64,000 nucleotides of DNA from Solirubrobacterales bacterium 67-14. Its GTDB lineage: Bacteria; Actinomycetota; Thermoleophilia; Solirubrobacterales; 70-9. Within the stretch, counting starts at the first letter, position 1, and each line of letters opens with the position of its first letter. The position numbers and the translations under genes were made by a program. The stretch covers positions 138,516-202,515 of the forward strand of contig MKST01000002.1 of assembly GCA_001897355.1 (NCBI GenBank). The letters are read 5' to 3'. The notes beneath the pieces are model-generated. The model saw only the letters and a program-made list of their open reading frames with translations. It had not been told where the DNA came from and made no database searches. This document shows positions 24,975 through 31,757 of this stretch, in pieces.

Positions 24975-25949
24975 TCAGTTCCCGGCCGGCACCGGCGGCA
25001 GCAACAGCTCGGCGAAAACCGCCTTGTGGTCCGAGCCGGGCAGGCCGATCACGTCGTATTGCGAGAAGGAGATGCCCTTCTCGGCCAGCACGTGGTCGAT
25101 CGTCACCGGCGGTGGAAACTGGATCGTCGAGGGCCAGGTCGGCACCAGTCCGTCGCCGACCACTTCCGCGGCATCCCGGTAGCCGGTGTCGATCAACCGG
25201 CGCAGGTTGGCATGGTCCAGGGTCGCGTTGAAGTCCCCGGCCAGGACGATCGGGACGCTGGCGCTGAATGCCGGCGGCAGGGCGTCGAAATCACGTTCCC
25301 ACAGGTGCACGTCCGATCGGTGGATCGGCGCCGTGGGATGGACCGCGACGACTTCGAGCGGGATCGAATCCGGCACCTGGACATCGGCCCGTGGCTGTTC
25401 CTTGACCGGCAGCGGCTCCCGGCGGACCAGCGGCCAGCGGGACCAGATCCCGTTCCCGAACTTCTCGCTGAAGCTCATGACCTGATGCGGGTAGGACGAT
25501 CCCAGCCCGGCCTGGTTCAACGCCCGTGCTTTCTCCCTGGTCAATTCCTGCAAGAAGACCAGGTCGGCCTGCCTCGTCTGGGCCTCGTCGACCACGGCCC
25601 TGGTATTGGCCTTCGACTTGGCCAGGTTGAAGGTCAGCACCCGCACCGGCCGCGAACCCGGTGCGGATTCCGGGCCGCCGATCGCCCGGGGCAGCACGGC
25701 CAAGGCCAGGGCAAGGACGGCGATCCCGAGGAAGCCCGCGGCCAGCCAGCGCCGGCAGAGTACGACCGCGAGCAGCGCCAGCAGGGACAGCATCAGCACA
25801 TAGGGCGTGTAGGCCAGCAGTTGGACCAGCGGGTATCCCCGCTCGAACCCGCCGATCCGGAATATCGCCCAGACCAGGAAGAAGCCGGCCAGAAACCAGC
25901 AGATGCCAGAAACCCAGACCCGCCGGGAAGCTTGTTCGGTGCCCGCCAA
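24975..25949 (-). CDS. Membrane-anchored endonuclease/exonuclease/phosphatase family protein
   Basis: 324 aa. Three N-terminal transmembrane helices (VSGICWFLAGFFLVWAIF, VQLLAYTPYVLMLSLLALLAVVL, AGFLGIAVLALALAVLP) anchor an EEP (DNase I-like) domain. RVLTFNLAKSKANTRAVV supplies the metal Asn, DLVFLQELTREKAR the metal Glu, HPTAPIHRSD the His/Pro region, LAGDFNATLDH the Asp/Asn pair, and GSDHKAVFAEL the terminal Asp-His. The same 3-TM plus EEP layout occurs in actinobacterial lipoprotein or phosphodiesterase-like proteins. The substrate (nucleic acid, phospholipid or other phosphoester) is unknown. Confidence 0.87.
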   Translation of the reverse strand: MAGTEQASRRVWVSGICWFLAGFFLVWAIFRIGGFERGYPLVQLLAYTPYVLMLSLLALLAVVLCRRWLAAGFLGIAVLALALAVLPRAIGGPESAPGSRPVRVLTFNLAKSKANTRAVVDEAQTRQADLVFLQELTREKARALNQAGLGSSYPHQVMSFSEKFGNGIWSRWPLVRREPLPVKEQPRADVQVPDSIPLEVVAVHPTAPIHRSDVHLWERDFDALPPAFSASVPIVLAGDFNATLDHANLRRLIDTGYRDAAEVVGDGLVPTWPSTIQFPPPVTIDHVLAEKGISFSQYDVIGLPGSDHKAVFAELLLPPVPAGN

Positions 25950-25979
25950 GACGGAGATTATCCCGGCCGGACGGAACCC

Positions 25980-26120
25980 GTGACCAGTGACATCCCGGCC
26001 GAATACGACCGGCGTCCGCGGGACGGGGATACATCTACGACCCCGAGTTCGACGAGTGGTTCAATCTCAACGCCTTCAAGCACAAACCAGGCAAGATCAC
26101 CCTTCCGAAGGGCTGTCCCT
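25980..26120 (+). pseudogene. Short frameshifted ORF next to the integration site
   Basis: A GTG at 25980 opens a frame reading (V)TSDIPAEYDRRPRDG. A -1 shift at the GGGG run (26025-26028) continues as YIYDPEFDEWFNLNAFKHKPGKIT and ends at TAG 26120. The second part has a convincing protein-like composition but no start codon in its own frame after the stop at 25988. It is either a small gene broken by a one-base change or one needing frameshifting. It lies outside the element. Confidence 0.45.
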
Positions 26121-26143
26121 AGTAGGACGCTGGGACGTCCGGG

Positions 26144-26188
26144 ATGGGCGGTACTGGGCTCGAACCAGTGACCCCCTGCGTGTAAAGC
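26144..26188. repeat. Attachment-site repeat, left (tRNA-Val 3' fragment)
   Basis: A perfect 45-bp copy of 31713-31757. It covers the tRNA-Val 3' half from the discriminator base into the anticodon loop, and the remaining tRNA sequence is absent, so it is not a tRNA gene. Confidence 0.95.
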
Positions 26189-26390
26189 CGTCCTGGTAGG
26201 CAGAGGATGAGTCAGAAGAGATCAGTTTCCCACCGTAGAGCCAAGTTGAGTCAGCTTGAGTCGGTTTGGCTCGGCCTGAGTTGGCCTGGGTTGGTACATC
26301 TCGCGGTACATCGGGAGCCGATCGACCGACGGGGCGTAACGGCAGGGAGCGTCGAAACCCATTCAGTCAAACCAGAAGGGCGGTTTGACC
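26189..26390. other. Element left end, non-coding
   Basis: 202 bp between the attachment repeat and the integrase. It holds repeated GAGT/TTGAGTC-type words and the paired GGTACAT sites listed separately. No convincing gene is seen. Confidence 0.6.
26293..26313 (+). promoter_or_regulatory. Putative integrase arm-binding sites, left
   Basis: Two GGTACAT words 11 bp apart, in a 21-bp block matching 31620-31640 at all but four positions. Placement beside both attachment repeats suggests arm-type sites for the recombinase. Confidence 0.6.
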
Positions 26391-27758
26391 ATGGAAGCGA
26401 GTTCGGAGCCGAGAGGCGCGTTGGTTGTATACGAGACCAAGGGCGGGGAACCCCGCTACAGGGCCAAGTGGCGGGATCGGACCGGCAGGCAGTGCTCGCC
26501 GACCATCGGCCCCGCGTGGCTGACCAGGAAAGAAGAGCGATGGGTCCGGCGGTCGGGGCGTCCCGACTCGGGCTTCTACGACGAGCAGCGGGCCTATCTC
26601 AGGATGGCCGAGCTGATCGCCGAGCACGACGCGGCCCTGCCGCAACCGGGCGACCCGGAGTCGGTGCCCTTCGAGGAGTTGGCCGAAGCCTGGTTGGAGT
26701 TCCTCTCCCACGGTGGCCGGGCCAAGCCCTCGACCCTGCACGACTACCGGACGATGCTCGCCCACCCCGGCCCCTGCGCGCGAGGGGGCCGCGAGCGCAA
26801 GGCCCGCATCATGCGCGAGTTCGCCAGAAGGAACGCAACCGCGATCACGACCGGCGAAGTGGCGGCCTTCCTGGACCGACTCGTGGTCGAGGGCCTCAAG
26901 GCGCGGAACGTGAACCGGCACCGCCAGGCCCTTCACGCCGTCTTCGCCTTCGGCATGAGACCGGGCACCTACGGCCTGGCGAAGAACCCGGTCTCCGACA
27001 CCGAGAAGCAGCGCGAGGACGGTCCAGCAGCGATCGACGCCTTCACGACCGAGGAGCTGGCAGCGATCGAACGGGTGGCAAGGGAGGGGTCGCACCGCGC
27101 GCGCCCTAACGGTTGGTACGGCCCAGCAGTGCACGAAGAGTGGCAGCGGATGAACGACCAAGACGCGGCGATCGTCAAACTGGCCGCCTACACCGGACTC
27201 CGGCAGGGCGAGCTACGAGCGCTCAGATGGAGACATGTGTTCCTGGGCGAGCAGCGCCTGTCGGTCGAGGAGGCAATCTCAGGTGACGAGTTCTCCACCA
27301 CCAAGAGCAGAAGGGTGAGATCGGTGCCCTTGACCGAAGCCGCCTGCGACCTGATGGTCGGGCTGCGTCGCCGAGGCCGATGGCTCAGCGACGAGGATCT
27401 GCTCTTCTGCACCAACGACGGAACCCCGCTCAACGCCTCGGCGCTCCGCAGGAGGTTCAAGCAGGCTCAGCGGAAGGCCGGGGTTCGGGTGCGCCGCTTC
27501 CACGATTTACGCCACACCTTCGGCTCGATCGCGGTGCGCCGGTTCGATCCAGTGACGGTCCAGCGACTGATGGGCCACGCCAACTTGAAGACGACCGAGC
27601 GATACCTCCACAGCCGACCACGCGCCGATGATGCCACTCGACTCGCAGAGGCCTTTGCCTCAGACGTAGAGCCCAGTCCTAAACCAACCCAGCCCGGACC
27701 CACTTCGCGCAACGGTCGTACGTCGAGGTTCCGGTTGAGGGTGAAGCTCGGACCTTGA
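26391..27758 (+). CDS. Tyrosine recombinase (site-specific integrase)
   Basis: 455 aa. N-terminal arm-binding-like region, then a SAM-like core-binding domain (FEELAEAWLEFLS...TLHDYRTML) at about 90-200, then the catalytic domain. The catalytic residues are Arg in YTGLRQGELRAL, Lys in the STTKSRRVRSVPLT hairpin, HDLRHTFGS (His-x-x-Arg), His in LMGHANLKTT and Tyr in ERYLHSRP. All are present, so the enzyme looks active. It should catalyse integration and excision at the tRNA-Val site. ATG 26391 is preferred because AGAAGGG lies about 10 nt upstream; the track uses a TTG two codons earlier. It is convergent with abiEii, with only 4 bp between the stop codons. Confidence 0.95.
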   Translation: MEASSEPRGALVVYETKGGEPRYRAKWRDRTGRQCSPTIGPAWLTRKEERWVRRSGRPDSGFYDEQRAYLRMAELIAEHDAALPQPGDPESVPFEELAEAWLEFLSHGGRAKPSTLHDYRTMLAHPGPCARGGRERKARIMREFARRNATAITTGEVAAFLDRLVVEGLKARNVNRHRQALHAVFAFGMRPGTYGLAKNPVSDTEKQREDGPAAIDAFTTEELAAIERVAREGSHRARPNGWYGPAVHEEWQRMNDQDAAIVKLAAYTGLRQGELRALRWRHVFLGEQRLSVEEAISGDEFSTTKSRRVRSVPLTEAACDLMVGLRRRGRWLSDEDLLFCTNDGTPLNASALRRRFKQAQRKAGVRVRRFHDLRHTFGSIAVRRFDPVTVQRLMGHANLKTTERYLHSRPRADDATRLAEAFASDVEPSPKPTQPGPTSRNGRTSRFRLRVKLGP

Positions 27759-27762
27759 GTGA

Positions 27763-28620
27763 CTACGCGGTTGCGATCCGATCAATGAAGGCCTGAACTG
27801 TGTCAACTGCGGTCTCTACGTCGGTTGGACTCATATGCAACTCTTCGGCGAGCGCGGCATAACCTTCGCGCCAACTCGGCTGGGCGACCAGCCGAGGGGG
27901 CCACGTCTGACCGCCCCTGGCCGTGAAGACCTGCTCGCATGCTTGCCGTGCCGTCGGCAGGTCGGCCTCCAGAGCCTCCAGCAGCTGAAGATCAACGAGG
28001 TCACGGAACCTGGGGTTCTCGTAGCCATCGGGGTATTCCTCGGTGACAGCATGAAGTTTCTGGGCGATCTGCCACCGCGTATCGAGAACCAGAACCGTCT
28101 CCGGCCCGTCGAGCCCAACCGCATCAAGCGGCAAACCTGGGATGGCCGTGAACTTCTCATGGCCGGTCTCCGCGGGCGAGATCTCCAATTGTGGCGAGGA
28201 AAGAACTCGACCGGCGAATATGACTTGCACCTTGACTTTCCTGAATTCAGCCCGACGGGGAAGACTGGTGATCTCACCCCGCCTGAAAGAGAAGCCCTCG
28301 TAAGGAGCCGCCAGCCCTTCATCGAGCAAATCTGCGAGTTGGTCCGCGTCGCCGCGCAGCACCAGGTCGATGTCGTTGGTGGCCCGGGCTTGTCCCCGCA
28401 TCCTCAGCTCCATCGCGATCCCGCCTTTGGTGGCAAACGCAGCCCGGCCTTCCGGGCCGACGACCCGCGCCAATGCGCCCGCAATCATCATCGCGGCGAT
28501 CCGTAGATTCAAGCGGCTGACCGGATAGCCCGAGTCTTTCTGCCATTGGGTGATGAGCTGCTCCAGGCGAGCCTTCGTTTTCGGGCGCTTCGGACGAGCG
28601 GCTGGATCGCCGGTGTTCAT
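27763..28620 (-). CDS. abiEii: AbiEii-type nucleotidyltransferase toxin
   Basis: 285 aa. Nucleotidyltransferase of the AbiEii/AbiGii toxin family. The motif AFATKGGIAMELRMRG and, 14 residues on, RATNDIDLVL supply the polymerase-beta-like G-G and DxD signature. A family-typical segment HEKFTAIPGLPL and QIAQKLHAVTEEY follows in the second half. In known AbiE systems the toxin modifies tRNA 3' ends or other targets using NTPs and blocks growth. It is translationally coupled to abiEi (4-bp overlap). Both catalytic motifs look intact. Specific target unknown. Confidence 0.9.
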   Translation of the reverse strand: MNTGDPAARPKRPKTKARLEQLITQWQKDSGYPVSRLNLRIAAMMIAGALARVVGPEGRAAFATKGGIAMELRMRGQARATNDIDLVLRGDADQLADLLDEGLAAPYEGFSFRRGEITSLPRRAEFRKVKVQVIFAGRVLSSPQLEISPAETGHEKFTAIPGLPLDAVGLDGPETVLVLDTRWQIAQKLHAVTEEYPDGYENPRFRDLVDLQLLEALEADLPTARQACEQVFTARGGQTWPPRLVAQPSWREGYAALAEELHMSPTDVETAVDTVQAFIDRIATA

Positions 28621-29192
28621 GCTCGCCCAGTTGGTATCCGACCCAGATCAAGGTCTTGATTCAGCCGGTCGGCAACGGCAGAACTCAGCAAGCCTTTTTC
28701 ACGGCCCCGCCGCACGGCTTGCTCGATCAGATCGAGACCGAGATGGTCGGCAGCGCATTCACGAATCGCCCGTTCCAGGGAGACGATTGGAATCCCCTCG
28801 ATCGCGGTCACCTCGGCCTCATCCAGATCCTCACGATGGATCACATAAGCCTTCGGCACTTGCCGTTGCGGTCTATGCTCCCGCGGCACCGTGACATGAA
28901 TCTTCGCGGGGTTTACGTCACTCACATCCCAGAGATCTAGCGCCGTGGCATGGCTCAAGACGCCGCGTACTCCCGCCGGCCATAGTGCCGCCTCCATATA
29001 CCCGGCAAACGGACCGGGCGGAAGGAAAGGGATTCGGTAGACCCCCTGGCTAACTCTTTCGAGCCGACCGCGCCGCGCCATCTGCGCGACGGTGTTGTCC
29101 GCATACCCGACAGCACGAGCATCTGCCAGGGTGAAAAATCCATGCTGATCAGCAGCAAGCTCAGCCAGCTCTGCGAAGCGATCGGTCGGCAT
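28617..29192 (-). CDS. abiEi: AbiEi antitoxin / transcriptional regulator
   Basis: 191 aa. The N-terminal winged-helix domain of AbiEi is clear: HGFFTLADARAVGYADNTVAQMARRGRLERVSQGVYRIPF (residues 15-55). The C-terminal antitoxin domain starts at VLSHATALDLWDVSDVNP and includes IHVTVPREHRPQRQ and IVSLERAIRECA. It should bind its own promoter and restrain AbiEii. ATG 29192 is chosen: TATTCT lies 6 nt upstream, giving a leaderless start, and the core domain follows at the usual distance. The track start at 29264 has no such signal. An AAAGGGACAAA word lies between the -35 and -10 region and recurs at 29644-29657. Confidence 0.88.
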   Translation of the reverse strand: MPTDRFAELAELAADQHGFFTLADARAVGYADNTVAQMARRGRLERVSQGVYRIPFLPPGPFAGYMEAALWPAGVRGVLSHATALDLWDVSDVNPAKIHVTVPREHRPQRQVPKAYVIHREDLDEAEVTAIEGIPIVSLERAIRECAADHLGLDLIEQAVRRGREKGLLSSAVADRLNQDLDLGRIPTGRA

Positions 29193-29295
29193 GCGCTCAG
29201 AATAGCGCATTTTGTCCCTTTTCAAGCACACATTGTGTGAGTGGTCGAAGTCGCCACCGGTCACGAAACCGAGGATCCGCCGCTACGATGGACCG

Positions 29296-29484
29296 ATGGT
29301 GGCCAGGAAACAACCAAGCGACGCCAATCCGTTCCCGCCCCACCTTGACGTAGTGCCGCTCGATGAGGAGCCCCTGAGCCCCGAGGACGAAGCGATGATT
29401 CAAGAAGGCCGGGACGACATCAAGGCGGGCCGGACCGTGAGCCTGGAAGAGGCCGAGGCGTGGCTCCGCGAATCCCCAAAGTGA
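29296..29484 (+). CDS. Small antitoxin-like protein
   Basis: 62 aa. The C-terminal half (LSPEDEAMIQEGRDDIKAGRTVSLEEAEAWLRESPK) has the acidic helix-turn-helix-like pattern typical of small antitoxins that partner RelE/ParE toxins, where I..G..DI.AGR.VSLEEA is frequent. The N-terminus is basic and Pro-rich. It is divergent from abiEi by about 100 bp. The coding sequence directly after it, in the same frame, looks like a decayed toxin, so this may be an orphan antitoxin. ATG 29296 is preferred; the track start at 29212 overlaps the abiEi promoter. Confidence 0.6.
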   Translation: MVARKQPSDANPFPPHLDVVPLDEEPLSPEDEAMIQEGRDDIKAGRTVSLEEAEAWLRESPK

Positions 29485-29613
29485 ACGGCGGCTCCGGGTC
29501 GGGACTGGCGGGTCATCTTCGATCGAGATCCTGAAGCCCATCTCATGACGATCTTCACGATCTCCCACGCGGCCGAGCCTACGAACGGTAGCCACGCCAT
29601 GCCACCAATCTGA
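29485..29613 (+). pseudogene. Remnant of a RelE/ParE-like toxin gene
   Basis: The frame continues after the antitoxin-like stop as RDWRVIFDRDPEAHLMTIFTISHAAEPTNGS and ends at TGA 29611-29613. WRVIFDRD followed by a short beta-strand-like IFTISH looks like part of a small toxin of the RelE/ParE fold. It is far too short (about 42 codons) and has no start codon near its beginning. I infer a truncated partner of the upstream antitoxin-like gene. Confidence 0.4.
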
Positions 29614-29622
29614 TGGCATGGC
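29596..29622. terminator. Hairpin after the toxin remnant
   Basis: A 9-bp perfect stem, 29596-29604 with 29614-29622, and a 9-nt loop. It overlaps the end of the remnant toxin frame. Confidence 0.6.
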
Positions 29623-29643
29623 GCGCCGCTTCACGGGAGGGGA

Positions 29644-29657
29644 TTTGTCCCTTTCCA
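29644..29657 (-). promoter_or_regulatory. Second copy of the abiEi-promoter word
   Basis: TTTGTCCCTTTCCA here matches TTTGTCCCTTTTCA at 29211-29224, inside the abiEi promoter, at 13 of 14 positions. It may be a second AbiEi operator. Confidence 0.35.
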
Positions 29658-29731
29658 GACCGACTTTTCCCCAGCACCATCCCCTTCCCACACAGTATCA
29701 CCAGAACGTATGTTCGATCTAGCGATCCAAG

Positions 29732-29784
29732 TGGTGCTGTTTTGACCCAATTGCCTTACCAGCACCATTTGTGTATAGTGGTGC
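29732..29784 (+). promoter_or_regulatory. Promoter and operator of the XRE operon
   Basis: -35 TTGCCT (29751-29756), 17-bp spacer and -10 TATAGT (29774-29779), followed 6 nt later by the ATG, so transcription probably begins on the start codon. Half-sites TGGTGCT (29732-29738), AGCACCA (29761-29767) and TGGTGC (29779-29784) alternate in direction. The last two form an inverted repeat around the -10 box, well placed for autorepression. Confidence 0.65.
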
Positions 29785-29785
29785 C

Positions 29786-30424
29786 ATGAAAAGCAATCCC
29801 GAGAAATCAGCACCAGTTGCCGACGCGGTTCGCGAAGCGAGAGAGCGCGAAGGTCTCACAGTCCGCGAGCTATCCCGTCGAGCCGGCATTTCCCACACAC
29901 AGATCAGTCGACTCGAATCCGGCGAGGTGAGCAAACCCTCGCGAGAGATACTGGTCGCTCTGGGCCGAGGCCTCGATCGGAACCCGATCCCCCTGTTGAT
30001 CCTCGCCGGCTACTACGACGAAGAAGAGGCCGTTGAAGCCTTGAAACCAATGTTCAGGGAGGACGCCGAGTTGCCCGAGGCGTGGCCCGACGGGGGCGTT
30101 TGGACCGTCGACGAAGCCAACGAGTTTCTATTCGATCCAGATCTCGGCCATGACATCGAAGAACTGAAAGGGCTCGCCGCAGACGTTTTTTCGGTACCCG
30201 AAACCGACGAGACCCTTTGGGATCCTTCGTATCTACTCGCAGCTGCCCGCGGAGACGACGCTTGGCACCTCCAACGCTTCATGGCCACCTGGCGCTACCT
30301 AGATTCTGAACTCCGGGCACGGTGGCTTGACTACGGTCTCAAACTACGCAAGATCGCTGACCTCGACTACCGGGTTGACGCTGACCTCGACCGCCGGGAC
30401 AAGGCGGGGGAGCAGGATGCTTGA
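29786..30424 (+). CDS. XRE-family (HTH_3) transcriptional regulator
   Basis: 212 aa. Residues 10-65 are a standard helix-turn-helix domain (VADAVREAREREGLTVRELSRRAGISHTQISRLESGEVSKPS). The C-terminal 140 residues are acidic and helical, with no family I recognise (FLFDPDLGHDIEELKGLAADVF, WHLQRFMATWRYLDSELRARW). This is longer than a simple repressor, so it may sense a ligand or partner. It heads a four-gene operon in which every downstream start overlaps the previous stop. The ATG at 29786 is placed by the -10 box; the track GTG at 29771 lies inside the promoter. Probably autoregulated through the GCACCA operators. Confidence 0.88.
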   Translation: MKSNPEKSAPVADAVREAREREGLTVRELSRRAGISHTQISRLESGEVSKPSREILVALGRGLDRNPIPLLILAGYYDEEEAVEALKPMFREDAELPEAWPDGGVWTVDEANEFLFDPDLGHDIEELKGLAADVFSVPETDETLWDPSYLLAAARGDDAWHLQRFMATWRYLDSELRARWLDYGLKLRKIADLDYRVDADLDRRDKAGEQDA

Positions 30425-30896
30425 GCCACGCGAAATGGGATTCGAAGGGTACGTCCCCCTTCGGGCGCTTCCACGCGGATGCCAGGAGGTGCCCCCCGAG
30501 GGTGGCGTTTATTGCGTCCTCGCAGAGAACCCCAAACCCGAGTTTGCCGACACGAGTACCGGTGGATGGTTCAAGGGGCGCAATCCCTCCGTTGACCTGA
30601 ATCAACTCGAAGCTAAGTGGGTCAATGACACGTCGACCCTCTACATCGGGAAGGCCAAGTCCCTGCGGAAACGGATCGACCAGTTCGCCAGGTTCGGCCG
30701 GGGCGAGCCGATCGGCCACTGGGGCGGTCGCTACTTGTGGCAACTGACCAACCCAGACGTTCTCCAAATCGCCTGGAAGATCGATCCGAACCCAGCACAG
30801 GCAGAGATCGACCTCATTTCAGGCTTCATCGACGTCTACGGCACTCTCCCATTCGCAAATCTGAACCGGCCCCGCAGAGCTGGGAGACCAGCGTGA
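30417..30896 (+). CDS. GIY-YIG nuclease domain protein
   Basis: 159 aa. Single GIY-YIG domain: GVYCVLAENP carries the GIY strand, TLYIGKAKSLRKRIDQFARF has the YIG strand with the catalytic Arg in RKRI, and QAEIDLISGFIDVYGTLPFANLN has the metal-binding Glu and the usual Pro...Asn ending. All key residues are present, so it should cut DNA. There is no obvious extra DNA-binding domain, so a partner may target it. The ATG overlaps the end of the XRE gene by 8 bp and follows a GGGGGAGCAGG ribosome binding site. The track start at 30327 lies inside the XRE gene and is rejected. Confidence 0.82.
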   Translation: MLEPREMGFEGYVPLRALPRGCQEVPPEGGVYCVLAENPKPEFADTSTGGWFKGRNPSVDLNQLEAKWVNDTSTLYIGKAKSLRKRIDQFARFGRGEPIGHWGGRYLWQLTNPDVLQIAWKIDPNPAQAEIDLISGFIDVYGTLPFANLNRPRRAGRPA

Positions 30897-31249
30897 CCCC
30901 GCAGATAGAGCTGCCGATCCAGTTCAAGGCCCATGCGGTCGAGCGGTACCGGGACCATCTGCGCCCAGCGCTTTCCGTGAAGGACGCCGAAGTTGACCTT
31001 CAAAGGATTGCTGCCCATGCTCGGGTTTGGTGGCAAGCGCCTCAATGGCTCGGCGGGTCCAGTCGCCAGGACGTCACGATGTTCCTAACCGTCGCCGATG
31101 CCGCATTCCCCTTGGCACCATCCGAGGATGGGACATGCCTCATAGCGTTGACGTGCCGGGTTCGCGGTTCGTTGAGCGCGAGCGTCAGGGAAAGTCGAAA
31201 TCGAAAACGCCGTGCCTGCCAGGACGATCGCAGATCGGTAAACCATTGA
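30893..31249 (+). CDS. 118-aa protein of a phage-associated unknown family
   Basis: Starts with GTG overlapping the GIY-YIG stop by 4 bp. The pattern FKAHAVERYRDHLRPALS...LQRIAAHARVWWQAPQWL...MFLTVADAAFPLAP...GTCLIALTCRVRG recalls a small family I associate with actinobacterial phages and islands. Its members carry ERYxxRxRP near the start and a TC-x-RG strand near the end. The basic tail (RNRKRRACQDDRR) could bind nucleic acid. A small RNase or toxin-like fold is possible but not shown. I do not assign a function. Confidence 0.65.
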   Translation: MTPQIELPIQFKAHAVERYRDHLRPALSVKDAEVDLQRIAAHARVWWQAPQWLGGSSRQDVTMFLTVADAAFPLAPSEDGTCLIALTCRVRGSLSASVRESRNRKRRACQDDRRSVNH

Positions 31250-31521
31250 CTACCTGGGGATGGATTGCCACCGCTGTTGTCGTGCTAGTAGTCGGTGGTT
31301 GGTTCAGCAGACTGCTCAGCCCTTACCCGGAGGACGACAAGTACCCGAAAGCCGGAACAATTGGTGAGAAGGCAACTCACATCGCGCTTCAACCCCTTGT
31401 TTCTGGCATCGGCTTAATGGGGTTTCTGCTGGTGGTTGCTGGTACCGCCATCCGGTTGATGGTCTGGGCCATCGGCCTTGCTTTTGCCTGGTACTTCATC
31501 TCGGAGATCTTTGGCCTCTAG
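31246..31521 (+). CDS. Two-helix membrane protein, last gene of the XRE operon
   Basis: 91 aa from a TTG that overlaps the preceding stop (TTGA). It has helices WIATAVVVLVVGGWFSRLL and LVSGIGLMGFLLVVAGTAI plus LMVWAIGLAFAWYFISEIFGL, so two to three membrane spans, with a short polar segment (SPYPEDDKYPKAGTIGEKATH) between. Small membrane proteins of this kind are often effectors (holin-like or pore-forming) or anchors in defence operons. The role here is inference from context only. The start rests on the overlap pattern of the operon. Confidence 0.6.
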   Translation: MTTWGWIATAVVVLVVGGWFSRLLSPYPEDDKYPKAGTIGEKATHIALQPLVSGIGLMGFLLVVAGTAIRLMVWAIGLAFAWYFISEIFGL

Positions 31522-31619
31522 CGTGAAGGCGTTGGCGTCCCGGGCCTCTTCGGGATAGCCGCTTGACCTTTCGCTCAGTTCATGGGATCTACCGTTGGTC
31601 GATCCCTCCGACCCGCCGC

Positions 31620-31640
31620 GGTACATTCAGCGGTACATCG
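31620..31640 (+). promoter_or_regulatory. Putative integrase arm-binding sites, right
   Basis: Paired GGTACAT words 11 bp apart, equivalent to 26293-26313. This 191-bp stretch between the last operon gene and the right repeat (31522-31712) holds no other signal that I see. Confidence 0.6.
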
Positions 31641-31712
31641 AAAGCGCCGTGCCGCTGAGTGCGCGACCCGCGAAAGGCGCGTTCTCAGCAGCAGAGGCGA
31701 GAATCAGACTGA

Positions 31713-31757
31713 ATGGGCGGTACTGGGCTCGAACCAGTGACCCCCTGCGTGTAAAGC
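31713..31757. repeat. Attachment-site repeat, right (within tRNA-Val)
   Basis: 45-bp perfect copy of 26144-26188. The element therefore supplies the 3' half of the functional tRNA-Val gene. Confidence 0.95.

Larger units (their letters stand above)
26144..31757. mobile_element. Integrative element in the tRNA-Val gene (about 5.6 kb)
   Basis: Identical 45-bp direct repeats at 26144-26188 and 31713-31757 bound the region. The right copy is the 3' half of a complete tRNA-Val gene and the left copy is an isolated fragment. A tyrosine recombinase gene lies just inside the left end. The cargo is an AbiE toxin-antitoxin pair, an orphan antitoxin-like gene and a four-gene operon. No replication, capsid or conjugation genes are visible, so it is a small integrative element or phage satellite. 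The period is 5569 bp. Confidence 0.92.

Noticed and set aside
25980-26120. Programmed -1 frameshift gene
   Set aside because: A GGGG run is present, but there is no classic XXXYYYZ slippery heptamer and no downstream hairpin; a simple mutation is more likely.
26144-26188. A second tRNA-Val gene
   Set aside because: Only the 3' half is present; the sequence after the anticodon loop does not form a cloverleaf. It is an attachment-site copy.
26207-27109. 300-aa ORF overlapping the integrase in another frame
   Set aside because: Arg/Pro/Gly-rich shadow; the integrase frame has all catalytic residues.
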